Below are positions 9,016 to 17,008 of a stretch of DNA of 64,000 nucleotides, piece after piece. The stretch spans positions 1 through 64,000 of the forward strand of contig JABHDF010000057.1 in NCBI GenBank assembly GCA_018673175.1. Direction: 5' to 3'. Source of the DNA: Rhodobiaceae bacterium (GTDB lineage: Bacteria > Pseudomonadota > Alphaproteobacteria > RS24). How positions within the stretch are numbered: position 1 is the first letter of the stretch; each line of letters starts with the position of its first letter. A program made the translations under genes and the position numbers. Below the pieces are notes generated by a model, which worked only from the letters and a program-made list of their open reading frames with translations, searched no databases and was not told where the DNA came from.

Positions 9016-11106
9016 ATGACATCTCAAATTAGACCTTACCTAACGCTCTCAACCCTTCTCTCTCTCGCCCTTAGTGTTTCCCCCGCCGCGGCGCAAAGCG
9101 CCTCGAGCGTGGATGAGGTGGTTGTCACGGCCAGCTCCAACAACCGCGCGTCGGCGCTAAAAATGCAAGTGCCGCTTATCGATGTGCCGCAAAGCCTATC
9201 GATTATTGATGGAACCGAAATGAAGCAGCGTGGCTTTCGCGAGCTTGGCGATATCGTTAGCTACACGCCTGGCCTTAGCACTTCGCAAGGCGAAGGCCAC
9301 CGCGATTCCATTGTTTTTCGCGGTGTGCGCTCGACAGCCGACTTCTTTTTAGATGGCGTGCGCGATGACGTGCAATATTATCGCCCGCTGTATAACCTCG
9401 AGCAGGTCGAGATTCTGCGGGGGCCCAATGCGCTGTTGTTTGGCCGCGGTGGCACGGGCGGCGCGGTCAATCGCGTTAGCAAAAAAGCCAGCCTAGGCAC
9501 ACAGATGCGCGATGTCGACTTCAAGCTAGACAGTTTCGGCGGCACGCATTTCGCAGCTGATATAAACCTACCGACCGGGAAAAATGCCGCGCTTCGCCTC
9601 AACGCCTATGCGGAAACTCTGGAAAACGACAGAGACTTTTATGATGGCGAGCGTAGCGGTTTTAACCCAAGCTTGAAACTTAGCCTCAGCGAGCAAACCA
9701 CTTTGGACCTTTCTTATGAGCGCATGGACCACGAGCGCTTCATCGACCGAGGCATTGTGACCGATCGCGAAACGGGAGCCCCGGTTGCGCGCCATCGCGA
9801 CACGGTGTTTGGCAGTGCCACAGACAATATCAGCACGTTGGAAGGCGATGTATTGCGCGCTTCGCTCTCGCGCCGCTATTCGCAAAACACCAAGGGTTCA
9901 ATGAGCTTGCATTATGGGGACTATGAAAAGACCTATCAAAACCTCTACGCCGATGGCTATGACGCCGACGCCAATACCGTAACCCTAAAGGGCTACAAAG
10001 ACCCGACAGAGCGCACGAATATGATTGTCTCTGGTTATATCCTCCACAAACGAGACGCGGGGGGGCTATCGCACAGCCTTTTGCTGGGCGGCGAATATGT
10101 CGACACGCAATCGGACAACCATCGGTATAATCCGACCTTTTCCTCGAATGGGGCGACCTCGGAAAGCTTTATCATTGCGCCTCAATTGGATTTAACGCAA
10201 AACGCATTGGGCGCCGCGACCAGCGTAATTTTTTCCGATGATTTGAAAACCCGCACGCAGACGCAAATCAGCGTTGCCTCGGTGTTTTTGCAAGACCAGA
10301 TTGGCGTCACCGACAGATTACAAGTCCTACTGGGCGCGCGCTTTGACAGTTTTGACATCACCGTACGAGACACGCTGGACCCATCGGCCATTACGGCACA
10401 ATCGCGCAAAGACGAGGAAGTATCCCCTCGGGTGGGGCTGATTTACAAGCCACAACCCCATGTCTCGGTTTATGCCAGTCACAGCGAGAGCTTTTTGCCA
10501 CGCTCCGGCGAGCAGTTTAAAAACTTCTTCCCAGAAAGCGCTGCTAAACTCGACCCGGATGTTTTTGAAAATGCAGAAATTGGTGTGAAATGGGATATTT
10601 CCCGCGAGCTAAGCTTTGCCGCCAGCTTCTTCGATAGCGAACAGACGCAAGCTAAAGACGACGGCAGCGGCCAGATTTCGACCATCCAAGGCCTGCGCGT
10701 CGATGGCTATGAATTGGAACTAAAGGGCCAAGTGTCGCCCGATCTGGAGCTAAGCCTTGGGTTTACCTCTCTCGACGGAAAAACCAAAACCGGCGTCACC
10801 CCCCGCGAATTGCCCGAGACGCAATATTCAGCTTTCGCCCAATATCAAGCCAACGAAAGGCTGCTTGTCGGCTTTGGCTTCACCTATCAAGACGAGGCGC
10901 TCATCAAGGATGGTTCCACCGCCTATCTGCCGGATTACACGCGGTTTGATGCCTCGGTTTCTTATGCTGTATCGCCAGACACAACCCTTCGGGCAACGCT
11001 CGAAAACCTGACGGATGAAGACTATTACCCGCATTCGCACGGCACCGACCAAGTAAGTGTTGGCGAGCCGAGGAACGCGCAAGTGTCTCTCACGCGCAAG
11101 TTTTAA
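9016..11106 (+). CDS. TonB-dependent siderophore receptor (catecholate/Fiu-like)
   Basis: Outer-membrane receptor that imports a ferric siderophore using TonB energy. The 696-residue protein has a signal peptide ending near residue 27 (SPAAAQS) and a TonB-box-like VDEVVVTA segment. The plug domain (about 45-170) contains VPQSLSIID and the strand VEILRGPNALLFGRGGTGGAVN, characteristic of the siderophore receptor subfamily. The C-terminal beta-barrel ends in the expected terminal phenylalanine. The reading frame is open back to 8953, but that part overlaps the Fur-like sites; the ATG at 9016 starts a clean signal peptide. The ligand cannot be read from sequence. No siderophore synthesis, ExbB/D or ferric reductase gene is adjacent. 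Confidence 0.93.
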   Translation: MTSQIRPYLTLSTLLSLALSVSPAAAQSASSVDEVVVTASSNNRASALKMQVPLIDVPQSLSIIDGTEMKQRGFRELGDIVSYTPGLSTSQGEGHRDSIVFRGVRSTADFFLDGVRDDVQYYRPLYNLEQVEILRGPNALLFGRGGTGGAVNRVSKKASLGTQMRDVDFKLDSFGGTHFAADINLPTGKNAALRLNAYAETLENDRDFYDGERSGFNPSLKLSLSEQTTLDLSYERMDHERFIDRGIVTDRETGAPVARHRDTVFGSATDNISTLEGDVLRASLSRRYSQNTKGSMSLHYGDYEKTYQNLYADGYDADANTVTLKGYKDPTERTNMIVSGYILHKRDAGGLSHSLLLGGEYVDTQSDNHRYNPTFSSNGATSESFIIAPQLDLTQNALGAATSVIFSDDLKTRTQTQISVASVFLQDQIGVTDRLQVLLGARFDSFDITVRDTLDPSAITAQSRKDEEVSPRVGLIYKPQPHVSVYASHSESFLPRSGEQFKNFFPESAAKLDPDVFENAEIGVKWDISRELSFAASFFDSEQTQAKDDGSGQISTIQGLRVDGYELELKGQVSPDLELSLGFTSLDGKTKTGVTPRELPETQYSAFAQYQANERLLVGFGFTYQDEALIKDGSTAYLPDYTRFDASVSYAVSPDTTLRATLENLTDEDYYPHSHGTDQVSVGEPRNAQVSLTRKF

Positions 11107-11129
11107 CGCGCTTAAAAAACGTCGAAAAA

Positions 11130-11164
11130 AAAGCCCCGGTGCAAACGGTTTGCATCGGGGCTTT
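11130..11164. terminator. Bidirectional rho-independent terminator
   Basis: A long hairpin (AAAGCCCCG / CGGGGCTTT, then TGCAAA / TTTGCA with a GT wobble between them, loop CGG) is flanked by A and T runs. It separates the receptor gene (ends 11106, plus) from ettA (ends 11168, minus) and can serve both convergent transcripts. Confidence 0.88.
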
Positions 11165-11167
11165 CTC

Positions 11168-12823
11168 TTATCTCGCGAATTGTTTGTATTTGATCCGCTT
11201 TGGCACTTCGGCATCGGTGCCGAGGCGGCGTTTTCTATCTTCTTCATATTCCGCGTAATTGCCTTCAAACCACTCCACATGACTGTCGCCTTCAAAGGCC
11301 ATAATATGCGTAGCAATACGGTCGAGGAACCAACGGTCATGGCTGATGATAACGGCGCAGCCAGCAAAATTATCTAGCCCTTCTTCGAGCGCGCGAAGCG
11401 TCTCTACGTCTAGGTCATTGGTCGGCTCATCGAGCAGCAGCAAGTTCGAGCCCGACTTCAGCATTTTGGCGAGATGCACGCGGTTGCGCTCTCCCCCCGA
11501 CAAAAGGCCAACTTTTTTCTGCTGGTCGCCGCCACGGAAATTGAACGCGCCCACGTAAGCGCGCGAATTCATCTCGCGATTGCCCAGTTCCAAAATATCA
11601 TTGCCGCCAGAAATTTCTTCCCAGACGGTTTTCTCATCCGCCAGCGAATCGCGGCTTTGGTCGACATAGCCCATCACGGCCGTATCGCCCACACGAAGCG
11701 CGCCGCTATCTGGCGTCTCGCCCCCCGTTAACATTTTAAACAGGGTGGTTTTACCCGCGCCATTGGGCCCGATAACCCCAACAATACCGCCCGGCGGTAG
11801 CGTGAAAGATAAATCATCGATGAGCAGTTTCTCGCCAAAGCCCTTGGTCAGGTTTTCGCCTTCCAGCACAATGCCACCCAAACGTGGGCCCGATGGAATG
11901 GTGATTTGCGTACGGCCCACTTCTTCGCGGCCTTGGTTTTCCAACAGTTCTTCATAGGCGTTAATCCGCGCCTTGCTTTTGGCTTGGCGCGCTTTCGGGG
12001 ACTGGCGAATCCAGTCCAACTCATTGGCCAGGGTGCGTTGCTTGCTGTCGTCCTCGCGCGATTCTTGCTCGAGGCGTTTTTGTTTTTGTTTCAGCCAATT
12101 GGAATAATTGCCCTCGTAAGGCAGCCCTTGGCCGCGGTCTAGCTCCAAAATCCAGCCGGTAATTTGGTCCAAGAAGTAGCGATCATGGGTTACCAAAACA
12201 ACCGTGCCGCCAAAATCTTCTAGGTGATGCTGCAACCAAGCCACGGTCTCGGCGTCGAGATGGTTGGTCGGCTCATCGAGCAGCAAGAGGTCTGGCTTTT
12301 CGAGCAGCAACTTACAAAGAGCCACGCGGCGCTTTTCGCCACCCGAGAGATTTTCCACCGAAGCGTCGCCGGGAGGGCAACGCAACGCGTCCATGGCTTG
12401 CTCGACCTGTGCGTCCAAATCCCAGAGGTTTTGCGCGTCAATCTGGTCTTGCAAAGAGGCCATTTCTTCGGCCGTTTCGTCGGAGTAATTCATCGCCAAA
12501 TCATTATAGCGCAGCAAGAGAGCCTGCTTTTCAGCCACCCCCTCCATTACATTGCCGAGCACGTCTTTGTCTGGGTTGAGCTGCGGTTCCTGTTCGAGAT
12601 AGCCAATTTTGGCGCCTTCGGCAGCCCATGCCTCGCCCTGATACTCGGTGTCGACGCCGGCCATAATTTTCAGCAAGGTCGATTTACCCGAACCATTGAC
12701 CCCGACAATGCCGATTTTAGCACCTGGGAAAAACGAGAGGCGCACTTCTTTTAAAACCTGTTTGCCACCGGCATAGGTTTTGGACAATTTATCCATCACA
12801 TAAACATATTGATACGCAGCCAT
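11168..12823 (-). CDS. ettA: Energy-dependent translational throttle A (ABC-F ATPase)
   Basis: Ribosome-associated ABC-F ATPase that gates the first elongation step according to the ADP/ATP state. Two ABC domains are visible: Walker [10 protein letters not shown] near residue 40 with signature [16 protein letters not shown], and Walker [10 protein letters not shown] near 350 with signature [15 protein letters not shown]. They flank the charged inter-domain linker (about 240-310). At 551 residues it matches EttA. The frame is open 30 codons further upstream, but the ATG at 12823 follows an AAGGGGAAG ribosome binding site and gives the usual EttA beginning ([17 protein letters not shown]). No transmembrane segments are present, which excludes a transporter role. 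Confidence 0.95.
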   Translation of the reverse strand: MAAYQYVYVMDKLSKTYAGGKQVLKEVRLSFFPGAKIGIVGVNGSGKSTLLKIMAGVDTEYQGEAWAAEGAKIGYLEQEPQLNPDKDVLGNVMEGVAEKQALLLRYNDLAMNYSDETAEEMASLQDQIDAQNLWDLDAQVEQAMDALRCPPGDASVENLSGGEKRRVALCKLLLEKPDLLLLDEPTNHLDAETVAWLQHHLEDFGGTVVLVTHDRYFLDQITGWILELDRGQGLPYEGNYSNWLKQKQKRLEQESREDDSKQRTLANELDWIRQSPKARQAKSKARINAYEELLENQGREEVGRTQITIPSGPRLGGIVLEGENLTKGFGEKLLIDDLSFTLPPGGIVGVIGPNGAGKTTLFKMLTGGETPDSGALRVGDTAVMGYVDQSRDSLADEKTVWEEISGGNDILELGNREMNSRAYVGAFNFRGGDQQKKVGLLSGGERNRVHLAKMLKSGSNLLLLDEPTNDLDVETLRALEEGLDNFAGCAVIISHDRWFLDRIATHIMAFEGDSHVEWFEGNYAEYEEDRKRRLGTDAEVPKRIKYKQFAR

Positions 12824-12918
12824 TTTCTTCCCCTTTTCAGATGATGACTTTTTGCCAGTTTTAACGAGCACTGGCAAGGCGCGTCTGTCTCGCCCGCCCA
12901 AAACCTCAGGCAAACGTC

Positions 12919-12956
12919 AAAAGGCCCCACCCCTCAAAAAAGAGGCAGAGCCTTTT
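12919..12956 (-). terminator. Hairpin terminator after the MAPEG genes
   Basis: An interrupted stem, AAAAGGC pairing with GCCTTTT plus an inner CCTC/GAGG stem around an A6 loop, lies between the end of the downstream MAPEG gene (12980) and the ettA start. It is T-flanked on both sides. On genomic position it most likely ends the MAPEG transcript. Confidence 0.5.
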
Positions 12957-12979
12957 TTAAAAATCTCGCGAAGAAGGGT

Positions 12980-13399
12980 CTAGAAAATGACCAGAGCCTC
13001 GCGCACGATAAGGATGAGCAGCGCCACCCAAGACAGCAAGAAAATGCCAAAGCGCAGCAGCACGACGTTAACCGTGGCTTGCACCAGCGAATGCACCACG
13101 CGGATGATCACAAACGCCCAAGCGGCGTTTACCGCCATGGCATCGACGTGACCCGCTACCGCAATAACCAGAGCAATCGCGTAAAACAAGGTCGGTTGCT
13201 CGAACAGGTGATTGTAATTATCGGCGATACGGCGCACTTCCGATGGCAAATAACTCATGCCCACGGGATGGCCCATTTCGGCTTCGGGAATTTTTGCGTT
13301 GCCAACGGCTGGAATGCGCGTGGCATACATCCAAATCATCATCACACCGCTCCAAAGGCCCAGTGCCACAACAGGTTGTAGAATTGCAGAAGCTTCCAT
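12980..13399 (-). CDS. MAPEG-family membrane protein (copy 1)
   Basis: A 139-residue integral membrane protein of the MAPEG superfamily, which includes microsomal glutathione S-transferases and leukotriene synthases. Four hydrophobic segments are visible (about 8-26, 71-88, 90-112 and 118-138), and the conserved RRIADNYNHLFEQPTLFYA segment between the first and second is the MAPEG core carrying the glutathione-binding Asn/Glu region. Function may be glutathione-dependent detoxification or peroxidase activity at the inner membrane. A strong AGGAGGAG ribosome binding site precedes the ATG. It is clearly paralogous to the gene at 13476-13895. Confidence 0.8.
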   Translation of the reverse strand: MEASAILQPVVALGLWSGVMMIWMYATRIPAVGNAKIPEAEMGHPVGMSYLPSEVRRIADNYNHLFEQPTLFYAIALVIAVAGHVDAMAVNAAWAFVIIRVVHSLVQATVNVVLLRFGIFLLSWVALLILIVREALVIF

Positions 13400-13475
13400 T
13401 TTCTCCTCCTATAAAAGCATGCCCTAAGTTTGCGCCGCTTCGAGCGACGATAGCAAGTCGTTCGTGTCGGTTTTT

Positions 13476-13895
13476 CTAAAACAAAGCCACAGCTTCGCGC
13501 ACAAGAAGCACCAGCAGCACCGCCCAAGACAGCATAAAAATGCCAAAGCGCAGCAGCACGATGTTGACCGTGGCCTGCACCAAAGAATGGACGACACGAA
13601 GCGCAACAAAGCCCCAAGCACAAGCCACCGCCAACGCATCGACATGGCCCAGGGCGGCGATCAGCAAAACCACCGCATAAAACAGGGTCGGTTGCTCGAA
13701 TAAGTGGTTGTAATTATCCGCCACGCGGCGCGCCTCGGTGGGGAAATACGCCATGCCCGACGGATGCGCCTGCTCCGCTTTGGGAATGCGGGTTGTCGGC
13801 GCCGCTTTTAGCCGCGCTCTGGCCAGCCAAAGCATGACCACCCCGCTCCAAAGGCCCAAAGCCACGGCGGGCTGTAAAATTGCACTGGGTTCCAT
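13476..13895 (-). CDS. MAPEG-family membrane protein (copy 2)
   Basis: The second tandem MAPEG protein, also exactly 139 residues, aligns without gaps to the downstream copy at about 95 of 139 positions by hand count. The segments NYNHLFEQPTLFYA, VVHSLVQATVN and LLRFGIF are identical or nearly so; the cytosolic stretch at residues 24-50 is the most divergent. It has its own AGGAG ribosome binding site, and 76 bp separate the two genes. A recent-to-moderate duplication with possible divergence of substrate is inferred. Confidence 0.8.
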   Translation of the reverse strand: MEPSAILQPAVALGLWSGVVMLWLARARLKAAPTTRIPKAEQAHPSGMAYFPTEARRVADNYNHLFEQPTLFYAVVLLIAALGHVDALAVACAWGFVALRVVHSLVQATVNIVLLRFGIFMLSWAVLLVLLVREAVALF

Positions 13896-13983
13896 GTCTG
13901 TCTCCTATCTTAAATTAGCACATGAAGTCTGCGCCGCTTTGCGCCATGATGGAAGCCTGTTCGCAACCAATTTGGAAGCCCAC

Positions 13984-15642
13984 ATGTCTGACATTACGAT
14001 TTTCACCGCCCGTGCCATTCACACTATGGAGCCCAGCCTGCCCCACGCCACGGCCATTGCCGTGCGCCAAACAGACGACGGACAGGCACAAATTTTAGAA
14101 GTCGGCACGCTAGACAGCTTGCAGCCATGGATGAGCCGCCATAAGCACACGATAGATGAGCGTTTTGCCGATAAAGTGATTATGCCGGGTTTCATTGACC
14201 CACATTTGCACCCCAGTATGGCGGCGGTTATTTTGCCCATGCAATTCATTACCGCGCTGCCTTGGGATTTGCCGTGGGAAAAAGTGCCGGCCACAAAATC
14301 GCATGAGGCCTATCTGGAACGCCTCGCCAACTTGGCCAATAGCGATAGCGAAGAGGCGTTTTTTACCTGGGGCTATCATCGCAATTGGCATGGCGATATT
14401 ACCCGCAAACAATTAGACGAAGCCTGCCCTGAGCGCCCTGTTGTGGTTTGGCATCGCTCGTTTCATGAGGTGATTTTAAACAGCGCCGCGCTAGAGCATT
14501 TCGGCCTCAACAATAATGAGGTCGGCGCGCATCCGCAGATTAAATTAGAAGACGGATTGTTTTACGAAAACGGCTTGCGGCTGGCGATCAACGCGTTGAA
14601 CCCGGTAATTATGTCGCCAGAGAAATTTGGCCTTGGCATGCAGCGCCTCAAGCAAGTCGCGCATTTTGGCGGCCATACGTTGCTTGGCGATATGGGCATT
14701 GGTATTTTTAATTTCGAGATGGAATGGCAAGCCGCGCTGGGATTTTTCAACACAGACGACACGCCGTTTCGGGTGCATTACACGCCCAATATGCTAGCCC
14801 TGGCACACGATGGAGACTACGCCCGCGTGGAAGCAGAAATGGCGGCCTATCCAGATTTAAACAGCGACAAATTATTCTTTACCGACCATGCAAAACTATT
14901 CACCGATGGCGCGTTTTTCTCGCAATTGATGATGGTCGGCCAGCCTGGCTATCTCGATGGCCATGAGGGCGAATGGATGATGGTGCCAGAACGATTTGAA
15001 GAAGCGGCACGGCTTTTATGGCTCAAGGGCTATAAAATTCACGTCCATTGCACCGGCGACATGGGGCTAGAGCTGGCGCTCGATACGCTGGAGAAATTGC
15101 AAGACGAAAAGCCGCGTTTCAACCACCGCTTTACGATTGAGCATTTTGGCCTCTCGACGCCCGAGCAAGTGCGCCGCATGGCCAACCTTGGCGCCATTGC
15201 CTCGGTGAACGTCTATTACCTGCACGAGCTGAGCGAGATTTATGCGCGCGACGCGATTGGCGAAGAACGCGCTTATTCGATGGCGCGGCTTGGCACGCTG
15301 AAACGGAACAACGTGCCTTTCGCGCTGCATTCCGATTACACAATGGCGCCTGCCTTGCCGCTGAACTCGGCTTGGGTGGCGGCGACGCGCGAAAATGAGG
15401 CTGGCAAAATTGTTGGCGAAGGGGAATGCGTGCCACTTTATGATGCGCTGAAAGCCATCACGCTGGATGCCGCATATGTGCTGGGCCTGGAAAATGAAGT
15501 CGGCAGCTTGCGGGCTGGCAAACGGGCTGATTTCACCGTGCTGGAGCAAGACCCATTTGAGGTGGGCGCACAAGGGCTGCGCGATATTCCCATTTGGGGA
15601 ACCGTGTTTAACGGCGTGCCGTATCCAATTGAAAAACCCTAA
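13984..15642 (+). CDS. Metal-dependent amidohydrolase (YtcJ-like, amidohydrolase_3 family)
   Basis: A 552-residue cytosolic hydrolase of the amidohydrolase superfamily. The metal-binding HxH is in FIDPHLHPS (His74, His76). A lysine in the HAKLFTDGAFF segment occupies the place of the bridging lysine, further histidines lie in IHVHCTGD and TIEHFG, and the catalytic aspartate is in ALHSDYTMAP. The C-terminus shows the family ending LRAGKRADFTVLEQDP. Such enzymes hydrolyse N-acyl, carbamoyl or cyclic amide bonds; the substrate is unknown. The frame is open back to 13738 through the opposite-strand MAPEG gene, but the ATG at 13984 begins the conserved strand. The stop overlaps the next gene start (TAATG). 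Confidence 0.88.
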   Translation: MSDITIFTARAIHTMEPSLPHATAIAVRQTDDGQAQILEVGTLDSLQPWMSRHKHTIDERFADKVIMPGFIDPHLHPSMAAVILPMQFITALPWDLPWEKVPATKSHEAYLERLANLANSDSEEAFFTWGYHRNWHGDITRKQLDEACPERPVVVWHRSFHEVILNSAALEHFGLNNNEVGAHPQIKLEDGLFYENGLRLAINALNPVIMSPEKFGLGMQRLKQVAHFGGHTLLGDMGIGIFNFEMEWQAALGFFNTDDTPFRVHYTPNMLALAHDGDYARVEAEMAAYPDLNSDKLFFTDHAKLFTDGAFFSQLMMVGQPGYLDGHEGEWMMVPERFEEAARLLWLKGYKIHVHCTGDMGLELALDTLEKLQDEKPRFNHRFTIEHFGLSTPEQVRRMANLGAIASVNVYYLHELSEIYARDAIGEERAYSMARLGTLKRNNVPFALHSDYTMAPALPLNSAWVAATRENEAGKIVGEGECVPLYDALKAITLDAAYVLGLENEVGSLRAGKRADFTVLEQDPFEVGAQGLRDIPIWGTVFNGVPYPIEKP

Positions 15643-16529
15643 TGCTGCCGCTGACGATATTGGGCGGCTATTTGGGCGCGGGCAAAACCACGCTGATCAA
15701 TCGGCTATTGGCCAACCCGCCTGCCGCCTTTAAAGGCAAACGCCTGACCATTTTGGTCAATGATTTTGGCGCCATCAACATCGATGCCGAGCTGATTGAA
15801 GCGCATGATGGCGACACGATTTCGCTGGCCAATGGCTGCGCCTGCTGCCAATTGCAAGATGATGCGCTGCAGCAATTGCAGCAATTGGCCAAAAGCGACA
15901 CACGCCCCGACCATGTGTTGATTGAGGCCAGCGGCGCCGGAGAACCCGCCCGCCTTGCTTATCTCGGCTATGGCATCCAGGGGCTGCAACTGGCGGGCAT
16001 TTATGTGGCCATTGACGCCACAACTTTGGCGGCCAAACGGCGCGATAAATTTGTCGGCGGCCTGATCAATCGGCAAATCGCGCAAGCCGATTACTGCCTG
16101 CTAACCAAGGCCGATTTAACCGATGACGAAGGCGCCAGCGCGCAACACCTCTTGGCCAGCCTTACCCAAGCCCCCCTCGCGCACCCCAGCGACGAGGTGC
16201 TGGCCGACATGCTAACGCTGTCGGCTTCTAGCGCCTTGCCTGATATGGCCGACACCGCACCGCTGTTCGCCGACACGCTGTTCGATACGATGAGCTTCTC
16301 GGCACAGGCACCTTTGGATATAGAAAAGTTGACTGTCTTGTTGGACGAAGTGGCGCCCAAACTGGCGCGCGCAAAAGGCCACACGGGCACGCATCGATTG
16401 CAATTGGTCGGCGAGCGCTACACGCTCCTCGAAGCGGAACGGCGTGCGCCTGAATTGGTGTTTATTGTAGAAAAAGGAAAGTTGGATTTGGCGGCTTTGA
16501 CGTCGAGCCTTAAAGCTCTCTCAGAATAA
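15642..16529 (+). CDS. COG0523 (CobW/G3E) GTPase, putative metallochaperone
   Basis: A 295-residue G3E GTPase. It has the P-loop GGYLGAGKTT (residues 8-17), the family metal-binding CxCC motif in NGCACCQ (Cys66, 68, 69), an LLTKADL-type guanine-specificity motif (LTKADLTD near 153), and a short C-terminal CobW_C domain ending in the ELVFIVEKGKLD strand. COG0523 proteins deliver zinc, cobalt or other metals to client enzymes. The start codon overlaps the amidohydrolase stop by one base, so the two are translationally coupled, and the amidohydrolase is the obvious candidate client. No cobalamin synthesis genes are near, which argues against CobW itself. No histidine-rich tail is seen. Confidence 0.88.
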   Translation: MLPLTILGGYLGAGKTTLINRLLANPPAAFKGKRLTILVNDFGAINIDAELIEAHDGDTISLANGCACCQLQDDALQQLQQLAKSDTRPDHVLIEASGAGEPARLAYLGYGIQGLQLAGIYVAIDATTLAAKRRDKFVGGLINRQIAQADYCLLTKADLTDDEGASAQHLLASLTQAPLAHPSDEVLADMLTLSASSALPDMADTAPLFADTLFDTMSFSAQAPLDIEKLTVLLDEVAPKLARAKGHTGTHRLQLVGERYTLLEAERRAPELVFIVEKGKLDLAALTSSLKALSE

Positions 16530-16543
16530 ACCAAAGCAAATAT

Positions 16544-16620
16544 TGGTGGGCCCGGCAGGACTCGAACCTGCGACCAATCCGTTATGAGCGGACCGCTCTA
16601 ACCACCTGAGCTACAGGCCC
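16544..16620 (-). tRNA. tRNA with CAU anticodon, most likely tRNA-Ile2
   Basis: The 77-nt cloverleaf reads GGGCCTG at the 5' end pairing with CGGGCCC, a GCTC/GAGC D stem, a GTCCG/CGGAT anticodon stem with loop CTCATAA (anticodon CAU), and a T arm with TTCGAGT. CCA is encoded (positions 16546-16544). The GGGCC acceptor and TTGGTCGC variable region resemble isoleucine tRNAs, so this is probably the AUA-reading tRNA-Ile2 whose C34 is changed to lysidine by TilS. Elongator Met tRNA remains possible. The initiator is unlikely because the first base pair is G-C. Confidence 0.85.
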
Positions 16621-16640
16621 CAACACCAATACGGCACCTA

Positions 16641-16979
16641 TTATGCGTCTAATTCTGGAAAATACAAACCCGGTTCATGCGAGGCGGCTTCTTCTTCGCT
16701 CATTTGCGCATAGGCAATGATGATGACCAAATCTTGTTTTTGCGCCAGACGCGCCGCCGCGCCATTGATGCCGATGGTTTTCGAACCACGTGGCGCCGGT
16801 ATCGCGTAAGTCGTGAAGCGTCCGCCCGTGTTGATGTTCAACACGTCAACTTGCTCATTTGGCAAAATGCCAGCCTTGTCGAGCCAATCTTGGTCCACCG
16901 AAATCGACCCCTGATATTGCATGTCGCATTGGGTCACTGTGGCGCGGTGAATTTTCGCCTTCATCATCGTTAACATCAT
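16641..16979 (-). CDS. panD: Aspartate 1-decarboxylase
   Basis: Pyruvoyl enzyme that converts aspartate to beta-alanine for pantothenate and CoA synthesis. The 112-residue precursor has the HRATVT strand and a YQGS cleavage site, with Gly24-Ser25 exactly at the position where self-processing generates the pyruvoyl group from Ser25. The conserved NGAAARL segment follows near residue 72. It stands alone between the tRNA and rpoD; panB and panC are not in the window. The ATG at 16979 keeps the canonical Gly24/Ser25 numbering. Confidence 0.93.
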   Translation of the reverse strand: MMLTMMKAKIHRATVTQCDMQYQGSISVDQDWLDKAGILPNEQVDVLNINTGGRFTTYAIPAPRGSKTIGINGAAARLAQKQDLVIIIAYAQMSEEEAASHEPGLYFPELDA

Positions 16980-17008
16980 TGGGAGAGCCTGATTATTCGT
17001 ACTAAAGT

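Noticed and set aside
13738-13983. Upstream 82-codon extension of the amidohydrolase
   Set aside because: It overlaps the MAPEG gene on the other strand and has no domain; the ATG at 13984 starts the conserved strand.
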